Shown piece by piece: positions 7,968-13,078 of a DNA stretch of 18,659 bases. Source of the DNA: an uncultured Oscillospiraceae bacterium (GTDB lineage Bacteria; Bacillota; Clostridia; Oscillospirales; Acutalibacteraceae); the NCBI GenBank assembly GCA_902478605.1, contig CABSLQ010000059.1, forward strand, positions 1 to 18,659, given 5' to 3'. Positions within the stretch are counted from its first letter, which is position 1; each line of letters begins with the position of its first letter. The translations under genes and the position numbers were made by a program. Under the pieces are notes generated by a model that had not been told where the DNA came from, searched no databases, and saw only the letters and a list, made by a program, of their open reading frames with translations.

Positions 7968-8189
7968 TCAGCCCATCTTTTCTTCAATAATCGAGACCAG
8001 TTCGCCGACCGTCTCCACCTTTTTCTCCAGCTCCAGCTCAATGCCGAGGCTTTCCTCGAGCTCCATGACCATTTCCACCGTGTCGAGCGAATCCACGCCG
8101 AGCGATTCAAAGGTGCTGTCCATCGTGATGGTGGACGCCTCCACGCCGAGATGTTCCGCGAGCATTTGCTGTACCTTTTCGAATACCAT
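7968..8189 (-). CDS. acpP: Acyl carrier protein
   Basis: A 73-residue acidic protein that carries growing fatty acyl chains on a 4'-phosphopantetheine arm. The attachment serine is Ser34 in LGVDSLDTVEMVMELEE, the classic ACP motif, and the four-helix pattern is complete through IEEKMG. The open frame is longer upstream, but the strong AGGAGG placed nine bases before the ATG at 8189 and the match to ACP length decide the start. It lies 49 bases after fabH, a larger gap than elsewhere in the operon, and its own strong ribosome binding site suits the high ACP output usually needed. Confidence 0.97.
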   Translation of the reverse strand: MVFEKVQQMLAEHLGVEASTITMDSTFESLGVDSLDTVEMVMELEESLGIELELEKKVETVGELVSIIEEKMG

Positions 8190-8224
8190 ACCGATTTCCT
8201 CCTGAAAAAGTCGATTTATTGCAG

Positions 8225-8240
8225 AAATCCGTGAGGATTT
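8225..8240 (-). other. Short intercistronic stem-loop between fabH and acpP
   Basis: AAATCC and GGATTT form a 6-bp stem around four bases, beginning inside the fabH stop codon and lying ahead of the acpP ribosome binding site. There is no T-run, so a terminator is unlikely. It could mark an mRNA processing or stability point that lets acpP differ in level from fabH. That role is inference. Confidence 0.3.
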
Positions 8241-9192
8241 ACCACCGCAGGATACAGGCGGCACTGGACAAGCCGCCGCCAAAGGCGCAGAGCACCACGA
8301 TGTCGCCCCGCGTGAGCTCGCCCGCACGGTTGAGCTCGTCAAGGGCAAGCGGGATGCACGCCGCCGACATGTTGCCGTAGCGGTCGATGTTGACATAAAA
8401 CCGCTCGTCGGGGATATCCAGCTTTTTGCGCGCCATGTTGATGATGCGCAGGTTGGCCTGATGCGGGACAACCCATTTGACCTCTTCCCCTGTCAGGCCG
8501 GTCTCGGCCATCACGTCGCGCACGTCGGTGCACATGGCGTTGACCGCGAAGCGGAAGGTTTCCTGCCCCTTCATATGGATATACGGCTTATCCGCCTCCC
8601 GCTCGTAAAAGGGAGACTTGCCGATAAACTGCGGGATCTTGATGACGTCGTCGCCGCCCTGGGTGTACAGCTTGGAGGCGAGATAGCCCTCCCCTTCGCC
8701 GAGCACCACGGCCCCCGCGCCGTCGCCGAAGATGACACAGGTGCTGCGATCCTCCCAGTCCATGATGCGGCTCATGCGCTCCGCCCCGATGAGCAGCACC
8801 TTCTTCACCTTTTTGCGCGCAAAATAGCCGGCCGCCGTTTCAAGCAGATAGATAAAAGCCGGGCAGGCCGCGTTGATGTCATAGGCGGGGCAGGTGGCGC
8901 CGATATCGCGCTGCACCAGTGCGGCCACGCCGGGACACACATATTCCCCGCTGACCGTGGCGGCGAGAATGAGATCCAGTTCCTCCGCCTTCACGCCGCT
9001 GTTCTCCAGTGCGCGGCGCGCTGCCTCGGTGCCGAGATCGGCGGCCGTTTCGGTGGTGCACACCCGCCGCTCCCGCACGCCCACCCGCTGGGTGATCCAT
9101 TCATCCGACGTGTCCACAAAGGCGGACAGCTCTTCGTTCGTCACCACCCGCGGCGGCACGTAGCTTCCTGTACCCAATACCGAAAAACTCAT
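8239..9192 (-). CDS. fabH: Beta-ketoacyl-ACP synthase III
   Basis: A 317-residue initiating condensing enzyme that joins an acyl-CoA primer to malonyl-ACP. The catalytic triad is present: Cys110 in DINAACPAFIY, His244 in VVPHQANLRI, and Asn274 in NIDRYGNMSAACIPLAL. The flanking residues are unusual: most FabH proteins read AACSGF at the nucleophile and GNTSAAS at the asparagine. Opening (VLGTGSYVPPRVVTNEEL), TSDEWITQRVGVRERR and GDGAGAVVLG blocks are typical. The ATG at 9192 has GGAAGGG about ten bases upstream, within the 21-base gap after the regulator. First biosynthetic gene of the operon. Confidence 0.96.
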   Translation of the reverse strand: MSFSVLGTGSYVPPRVVTNEELSAFVDTSDEWITQRVGVRERRVCTTETAADLGTEAARRALENSGVKAEELDLILAATVSGEYVCPGVAALVQRDIGATCPAYDINAACPAFIYLLETAAGYFARKKVKKVLLIGAERMSRIMDWEDRSTCVIFGDGAGAVVLGEGEGYLASKLYTQGGDDVIKIPQFIGKSPFYEREADKPYIHMKGQETFRFAVNAMCTDVRDVMAETGLTGEEVKWVVPHQANLRIINMARKKLDIPDERFYVNIDRYGNMSAACIPLALDELNRAGELTRGDIVVLCAFGGGLSSAACILRW

Positions 9193-9213
9193 AAAGGGCA
9201 GACCCTTCCTTTC

Positions 9214-9678
9214 CTACAATTCGTCCCCGATGGACTTGGCAAAATACTCGTTGAGCCGCTTAATAACCAGCAGGACGTACTTCTTTTCCTCATCCGACAG
9301 GCCGCGGCTGATTTCATCCACCATCTCCCGCCGGCAGATGCGGTGGTAGGTGTCCACGCTTTTCCCCTTCTCGGTCAGATACACGCGTACGATGCGGCTG
9401 TCCTTCTGGCTGCGCACCTTGTGCACGAAGCCCTTTTGGATCAGCTTGCTGAGCGCAATGGTGGCCGAGGACACCGTGATGCCCAGCGATTTGGCCAGCG
9501 CCGAGACGGTGCAGCCCTCTCCCTTGTGATCGCCCAGGCAGAGAATCAGATGGACCTCGCTGACCGACAGGGTGGTCTGCCGGCTGCGTTTGAGCATCTG
9601 CTTTTCCAGGCGCAGCACGTTGCTGTAAATGCTTCCGAGGATATCGTCCAGCGCGCCGTTGAACCCCTCCGTTGCCAC
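9214..9678 (-). CDS. fabT: MarR-family regulator of fatty acid synthesis (FabT-like)
   Basis: A 154-residue winged-helix protein. The DNA-binding region is visible at about 57-82 (TVSALAKSLGITVSSATIALSKLIQKG), and the wing holds the family DSR motif (KDSRIVRVYLTEKGK, 92-106). Flanking helices form the dimer interface. As first gene of a fab/acc operon in the order used by streptococci, it is most likely the FabT-type repressor, which in streptococci uses long-chain acyl-ACP as corepressor. The frame is open to a TTG at 9714, but that codon lies inside an operator and before the ribosome binding site. The GTG at 9678, behind GGGGAGGAG, is the better start. It should repress its own promoter through the four palindromes upstream. 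Confidence 0.9.
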   Translation of the reverse strand: MATEGFNGALDDILGSIYSNVLRLEKQMLKRSRQTTLSVSEVHLILCLGDHKGEGCTVSALAKSLGITVSSATIALSKLIQKGFVHKVRSQKDSRIVRVYLTEKGKSVDTYHRICRREMVDEISRGLSDEEKKYVLLVIKRLNEYFAKSIGDEL

Positions 9679-9702
9679 CGCGTTCTCCTCCCCCCTGATT
9701 TG

Positions 9703-9763
9703 TTTGACAATCAATTTATTTGATATTCAATTATTTTGAACTTCAAATTATTTGATAGTTTAA
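9703..9763. promoter_or_regulatory. Array of four 13-bp FabT/MarR operator-like palindromes in 16-bp register
   Basis: Read on the plus strand, the sites are TTTGACAATCAAT (9703-9715), TTTGATATTCAAT (9719-9731), TTTGAACTTCAAA (9735-9747, a perfect palindrome around its centre base) and TTTGATAGTTTAA (9751-9763). All fit TTTGA-N3-TCAAA or a close form, and starts are exactly 16 bases apart with 3-base spacers. The last site covers the -10 box; the others fall in the early transcribed region. The half-sites match the known streptococcal FabT recognition sequence (TTTGA/TCAAA arms). They are the likely binding sites of the adjacent regulator. Confidence 0.8.
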
Positions 9764-9785
9764 CCTATTGCTTAGTATTTGTCAA
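9757..9785 (-). promoter_or_regulatory. Sigma-A promoter of the fabT-fab-acc operon
   Basis: On the minus strand TTGACA (9785-9780, perfect -35) is followed by a 17-base spacer and TAAACT (9762-9757, -10). It lies in an AT-rich stretch unlike its surroundings. Transcription would start near 9750, giving a leader of about 72 bases before the GTG of the regulator. The -10 box overlaps the outermost operator. Confidence 0.82.
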
Positions 9786-9929
9786 GTCCTTCCGGAAAAT
9801 TCATCCGAAAGACGGGGCAGGCAGCGAAAAAGGGTCCCGCGGCCGTACGATTATGGCCAAGGTCCTGTTTTAAAGAGGAGATGCGGGCAAGAGTGCAAGA
9901 CGGGCCTCCCCCGCCGCGCCGCTAAACGC
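9786..9929. other. Intergenic stretch without a supported gene
   Basis: Between the fab promoter and the terminator at 9930 no convincing coding region is seen. A 14-codon plus-strand frame (ATG at 9881, TAA at 9925) follows GAGGAG with no spacer and has no recognisable features. The strand-neutral reading is an ordinary spacer between two minus-strand units. A plus-strand short transcript ending at the 9930 hairpin is possible but unsupported. Confidence 0.5.
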
Positions 9930-9968
9930 AAAGGAGCGCGCCGTCCATACGGACAGCGCGCTCCTTTT
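9930..9968 (-). terminator. Strong, probably bidirectional intrinsic terminator
   Basis: GGAGCGCGC (9933-9941) pairs with GCGCGCTCC (9956-9964). After one mismatch the helix continues with GTCC/GGAC to a 4-base loop, and flanking AAA/TTT pairs extend it. The plus-strand tail is TTTTGT; the minus-strand tail is TTTGCGTTT. It begins ten bases after the stop of the membrane protein gene at 9978, so its main job is probably to end that minus-strand transcript ahead of the fab promoter. Confidence 0.8.
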
Positions 9969-9977
9969 GTATGCAGC

Positions 9978-10832
9978 TTACCAGCGGCGTTTTTTCTTTT
10001 TGCTTGTGTTTTTATACACGAGTTTTTCCATGACCGAAATCTGATGGTACCCGAGGGTATACGCCACATGACAGACGAGCGGCACAAAGAGGACCGCCAC
10101 CAGCATCACGGCAATCCCGCTCCAGGGCACCTGAGCCGTAGCCTGCACCCCTGCGGGCGCCAGCGCGTCAAACAGCGGCATAAAGGGCACGTTGAGAAAC
10201 CGGTACAGCAGGAAATACCCCGACCAGAAAACGCCCAGCTTGCTGAGCAGCAGCAAAATGTACCCCGCAAAGGAGGGGATCGCCGCCATGAGCCCCACCT
10301 TCAGGCCGCGCAGCTTGTCCTCCTGCATATGCCCGAAGTTAACGGCGTTTTTGTCGCGGTCGCCACGGGGCCAGACAATGGAATACGGAAAAGCCGCGAG
10401 CAGCATCAGCATGAGAACGGACGAAATGATATCCTGCGCAACCAGCGCGCCCGCAGGCGGATCCGAGCGGATCGACTGTCTCTGCTGTCCCGGCGCCAGG
10501 GTGGTCTCGGTGGTGGTATCCGCCGGTTCAGCCTCTTCCCCCTGCGCCGCGCCGGGCAGGCCCGGTCCCTGCTGCACCGGGGGGGCGGAGGAAGGCGCGG
10601 AGGAATCGTCCGCGTAATAATGCCGTTCCACCTCCACCACGCTGCCGTCCGATGTGGACTCATACACAACGTAGCCGATCTCCTGCGTCGTAAAGCCGGT
10701 GATCAGCATCGTAATGGACATATACACGAAGAGGCAAAGCACCGCCGCCAGTATCGTGCGCAGATAGATGCCGACAGCCATTTTAAAATTCTGCTTGCGA
10801 ATATCCGCTTTGGTCAGGTCGTTGTTGGCCAT
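9978..10832 (-). CDS. Membrane protein of unknown function with an extended Pro/Ser/Thr-rich loop
   Basis: A 284-residue protein I do not recognise by family. A short polar N-terminus is followed by a hydrophobic segment (about 22-46). Then comes a roughly 85-residue non-membrane stretch (48-133) rich in Ser, Pro, Thr and Glu. Further hydrophobic segments lie at about 134-153, 176-197, 201-220 and 238-260. The C-terminus is highly basic (KNTSKKKKRRW), which suggests a cytoplasmic tail. The long loop between the first two helices would then probably face outside. The ATG at 10832 has GGGGGAAA six bases upstream, and a promoter is visible at 10869-10897. A terminator follows closely, so it appears to be a single-gene unit, unrelated by transcription to the fab operon. 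Confidence 0.8.
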   Translation of the reverse strand: MANNDLTKADIRKQNFKMAVGIYLRTILAAVLCLFVYMSITMLITGFTTQEIGYVVYESTSDGSVVEVERHYYADDSSAPSSAPPVQQGPGLPGAAQGEEAEPADTTTETTLAPGQQRQSIRSDPPAGALVAQDIISSVLMLMLLAAFPYSIVWPRGDRDKNAVNFGHMQEDKLRGLKVGLMAAIPSFAGYILLLLSKLGVFWSGYFLLYRFLNVPFMPLFDALAPAGVQATAQVPWSGIAVMLVAVLFVPLVCHVAYTLGYHQISVMEKLVYKNTSKKKKRRW

Positions 10833-10868
10833 ACGTTTCCCCCGCCGTTCCTGTTAGTTATGCCGATC

Positions 10869-10897
10869 AGTATAACACGAAACGCAGGGCGGGACAA
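10869..10897 (-). promoter_or_regulatory. Sigma-A type promoter for the membrane protein gene
   Basis: On the minus strand TTGTCC (10897-10892) and TATACT (10874-10869) are 17 bases apart, about 37 bases before the start codon. The -10 box is good; the -35 box is partial. Confidence 0.6.
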
Positions 10898-10913
10898 GCC
10901 TTCCGCCCCGCCC
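10887..10913 (-). terminator. Possible weak terminator after rpiB
   Basis: GGGCGGG (10887-10893) and CCCGCCC (10907-10913) can pair across 13 bases, downstream of the rpiB stop. The minus-strand tail (TGCGTTTCG) is T-poor, and the hairpin overlaps the -35 box of the next promoter, so termination may be partial. Confidence 0.35.
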
Positions 10914-10943
10914 GCGTGTGAACAGATCGTAAATTTTTATGCT

Positions 10944-11393
10944 TCAGCCGACCGTCTCGCCCCGTTCGACGGCGGAAATCATATCCACCCTTGTCTGATG
11001 CCGGCCGCCCTCAAAGGGCGTCTCCAGCCAGGTGCGCACAATCATCTTGGCCAGCTCGTCCCCCACAACCCGCGCCCCAAAAGCCAGGACATTGGTGTCG
11101 TTGTGCAGGCGGGACATCTGGGCGGAATAGGGCTCACTGCACACGACGCAGCGGATCCCCTTCACCTTATTCGCCACCAGCGACATGCCGATGCCGGTGC
11201 CGCAGATGAGGATCCCCCGGTCGCATTCGCCCGAGGCAACGGCCTGCGCGGCACGCTGGCCGAAAACCGGATAGTTGCAGCTTGCCCGCTCATAGGTGCC
11301 GAAATCCTTGTATGCGAGCCCCATCTCGTCGAGCAGGGACATAATCGCCTCTTTCATATCCAATGCGGCGTGATCACAGGCCAACGCAATCAT
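10944..11393 (-). CDS. rpiB: Ribose-5-phosphate isomerase B
   Basis: A 149-residue RpiB/LacAB-family isomerase that interconverts ribose 5-phosphate and ribulose 5-phosphate in the pentose phosphate pathway. It begins MIALACDHAALDMKEAI, and the active-site block GILICGTGIGMSLVANKVKGIR holds the catalytic Cys64. HNDTNVLAFGARVVG with His97 follows, giving the normal length and arrangement. LacA/LacB or allose isomerase relatives share the fold, but the lone copy and motifs favour RpiB. The frame extends upstream to 11522 without family similarity; the ATG at 11393 with GGAAGGG upstream is chosen. It is preceded by its own probable promoter and a hairpin in the leader. Confidence 0.92.
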   Translation of the reverse strand: MIALACDHAALDMKEAIMSLLDEMGLAYKDFGTYERASCNYPVFGQRAAQAVASGECDRGILICGTGIGMSLVANKVKGIRCVVCSEPYSAQMSRLHNDTNVLAFGARVVGDELAKMIVRTWLETPFEGGRHQTRVDMISAVERGETVG

Positions 11394-11411
11394 CTTCAAA
11401 ACCCTTCCCTT

Positions 11412-11446
11412 ACACAAATAAAGCCCCCGCGGAAGCCCGCAGGGGC
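11412..11446 (-). terminator. Terminator-like hairpin between dpaB and rpiB
   Basis: On the minus strand GCCCCTGCGG pairs with CCGCGGGGGC (one G-T pair) around a 4-base loop (stem 11423-11446), followed by TTTATTTGTG. It lies about 95 bases after the dpaB stop and 30 bases before the rpiB start codon. It could end the dpa transcript, or act inside the leader of an rpiB transcript started at the promoter just upstream. Confidence 0.6.
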
Positions 11447-11459
11447 ATGTTCCTTTTCC

Positions 11460-11488
11460 ACTATAGCACAAACCCGGCCCAAATGCAA
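11460..11488 (-). promoter_or_regulatory. Candidate sigma-A promoter upstream of rpiB
   Basis: On the minus strand TTGCAT (11488-11483), a 17-base spacer and TATAGT (11465-11460). It lies between the dpaB stop and the terminator-like hairpin, so transcripts from it would have to pass the hairpin to reach rpiB. Confidence 0.5.
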
Positions 11489-11538
11489 ACCCCGCAGCAC
11501 ACCGGAAACGGGGTTCCGGCATATCCGGTCGGCAAGGC

Positions 11539-12108
11539 TTACATAAAGAGCGGCTGCAGCTGTACGCCCGACAGGGCCGCTTTCACCGTGTCCTCGATGC
11601 GGGTGAAATCCGCCACGAGCGAATTGGGCTTGTTCTGGGCGTCGTCCTGCCGCAGCGGGACGAAATAGATGTTTTTGGCATTTTTAAGCAGCGCAATGTT
11701 GCGCATGGACGCGCCCAGCGCGTCGTTGGTGGATACGGCCAGCACCACCGGCCGGCTGCGCCGCAGATGCGACTTGACCGCCAGCGACACCGCGTTGTCG
11801 CTCAGCCCGTTGGCCAGCCGTCCCAGCATGGTGCCGGTGCAGGGCGCCACCACGAGCACATCGAACAGTCCTTTCGGTCCGATCGGCTCCACCTCGACGA
11901 GCGTCTCAAGCGGCGCGCGGCCGGTCAGCGCGGTCAGCTGCGCCTTCCAGTCCGCCGCCGTGCCGAAGCGGGTATCCGTGTTGGCGGCATTGTACGAGAG
12001 GATCGGCGTCACATCGGCGCCCCCCTCGACCAGCTTTTTTACCTCCTCCATCACCCGGGAAAAGGTGCAGAAGGAACCGGACATGGCAAATCCCAGCCGC
12101 AGATCCAT
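11539..12108 (-). CDS. dpaB: Dipicolinate synthase subunit B
   Basis: A 189-residue flavoprotein-like protein (SpoVFB). With DpaA it makes dipicolinic acid from a lysine pathway intermediate, for storage with calcium in the spore core. The N-terminus LRLGFAMSGSFCTFSRVM and the VVAPCTGTMLGRLANGLSDNAV block are characteristic of the family, and ALGASMRNIALLKNAKNIYFVPLRQDD follows. The ATG at 12108 shares a base with the dpaA stop (TGATG), and GGAGGG lies six bases upstream. A GTG three bases earlier is less well spaced. In Bacillus the gene pair is transcribed in the mother cell under sigma K; similar timing here is inference. Confidence 0.94.
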   Translation of the reverse strand: MDLRLGFAMSGSFCTFSRVMEEVKKLVEGGADVTPILSYNAANTDTRFGTAADWKAQLTALTGRAPLETLVEVEPIGPKGLFDVLVVAPCTGTMLGRLANGLSDNAVSLAVKSHLRRSRPVVLAVSTNDALGASMRNIALLKNAKNIYFVPLRQDDAQNKPNSLVADFTRIEDTVKAALSGVQLQPLFM

Positions 12109-12977
12109 CACAGACCCTCCTTTATCATATTGAGGATGGCCGTCTTGATGATGGCGCCCGCGCTCTTGGGCGCGACGCGCCCGGGCAGCGACAGCGCCCA
12201 GATGGTCTTGAGCTGCAGCTCGGCCGCCGCGTTAAAATCCACGCCGCCCGGCTTGGAGGCCAGATCGATGAGCAGCGTGTTTTTGTCCATATTCTGCAGG
12301 ATCTCCCGCGAGAAAAGCAGGACGGGCACCGTGTTGAAGATGACGTCGAAATCGCCCGCCCGCGGCAGATCCGCCAGCTCGATGGCCGCGCAGCCGTGCG
12401 TCTGCGCCCGCGCCAGATCGGAAAACCGGCGGGCCGCCACCGTTACGTCCGCCCCGAGCGCCACCAGCAGCCGGGACAGCGTGCCCGCTACCCGGCCGAA
12501 TCCGGTGACGAGGCAGCGCGCGCCGCTTATTGTGATGGGCAGCTCCTCCATGGCGAGCTGAATCGCCCCTTCGGCCGTGGGCACCGCATTGGAAACGGCG
12601 AGTTCCTCCCGCTTTAAGTAATCGTGGATGGTCAGCCCGCGCCCTTCCACCTCATGCCGCACCGAATCGGACACCGCGCCGCCCACCAGGCCCTGTTCCG
12701 GTTTCAGAACATTGAGCACCTGGTCGAGCGTGATGCGCACGCGGGAAAAGGGCGCGTTGATGTTGGATCCGTCGGTCGTCACCGGCAGCGGCAGAATGAC
12801 GCAGTCCGCAAGCGAGGCCGCCTGCGCCGGGTTGGTACAGCCTGTCACGCAGGGCGGCAGGTCGGTGCTGTCAAAGCCGGACGTGATCACTTTATATCCA
12901 TCCGCGGCAAGCAAACCGGCCAGATACGCCGAGCGGAGATCGCCGCCGATGACGGCGAAGGTCTCTATGTTCCGCAT
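12108..12977 (-). CDS. dpaA: Dipicolinate synthase subunit A
   Basis: A 289-residue protein (SpoVFA) with an N-terminal dipicolinate synthase domain (FAVIGGDLRSAYLAGLLA at 7-23, ILPLPVTTDG at 61-70) and a C-terminal Rossmann domain with GFGRVAG at 159-165. The latter is related to the D-isomer 2-hydroxyacid and adenosylhomocysteine dehydrogenase fold. It is thought to supply the NAD(P)-dependent oxidation step to dipicolinate. Length is close to the 297 residues of the Bacillus protein. The ATG at 12977 has GGGGG seven bases upstream; an earlier in-frame ATG at 13001 falls within a stable hairpin and lacks a binding site. With dpaB it forms a two-gene sporulation operon and indicates that the host forms endospores. 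Confidence 0.94.
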   Translation of the reverse strand: MRNIETFAVIGGDLRSAYLAGLLAADGYKVITSGFDSTDLPPCVTGCTNPAQAASLADCVILPLPVTTDGSNINAPFSRVRITLDQVLNVLKPEQGLVGGAVSDSVRHEVEGRGLTIHDYLKREELAVSNAVPTAEGAIQLAMEELPITISGARCLVTGFGRVAGTLSRLLVALGADVTVAARRFSDLARAQTHGCAAIELADLPRAGDFDVIFNTVPVLLFSREILQNMDKNTLLIDLASKPGGVDFNAAAELQLKTIWALSLPGRVAPKSAGAIIKTAILNMIKEGL

Positions 12978-12994
12978 TGTAAAACCCCCATAAG

Positions 12995-13041
12995 GGTCCA
13001 TCCGGTCCGGCAGGCGTCCGGATGGACCATTTTTCTCTTTG
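12995..13041 (+). terminator. Perfect 11-bp hairpin with a plus-strand T-run, in the dpaA leader
   Basis: GGTCCATCCGG (12995-13005) pairs with CCGGATGGACC (13018-13028), loop 12 bases. The T-rich tail ATTTTTCTCTTT is on the plus strand (13029-13040); on the minus strand the tail is CTTATGGGGG. It therefore resembles a terminator for plus-strand transcription, although no plus-strand gene lies before it. It may also stop part of the pepF read-through. Confidence 0.45.
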
Positions 13042-13044
13042 TTG

Positions 13045-13070
13045 CATCCTATGAGGGTTGGGCGGGTTGT
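13045..13070 (-). promoter_or_regulatory. Possible sigma-K like promoter of dpaAB
   Basis: On the minus strand an AC dinucleotide (13070-13069), 15 bases and CATAGGATG (13053-13045) resemble the sigma K pattern AC-N16-CATANNNTA. Spacing and identity are only approximate; the argument leans on the known sigma K control of this operon in Bacillus. Confidence 0.3.
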
Positions 13071-13078
13071 GTGTCAGT

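Noticed and set aside
8190..8471. Long N-terminal extension of the acyl carrier protein
   Set aside because: It is a shadow of the fabH 3' end; the AGGAGG site and the normal ACP length support the start at 8189.
9679..9714. Upstream TTG start for the MarR regulator, adding 12 residues
   Set aside because: The TTG lies inside the innermost operator and ahead of the GGGGAGGAG binding site; the extra residues are just the translated operator and binding site.
9881..9925. 14-codon plus-strand leader peptide in the fab intergenic region
   Set aside because: GAGGAG abuts the ATG with no spacer, there are no regulatory codon runs, and no gene follows on that strand.
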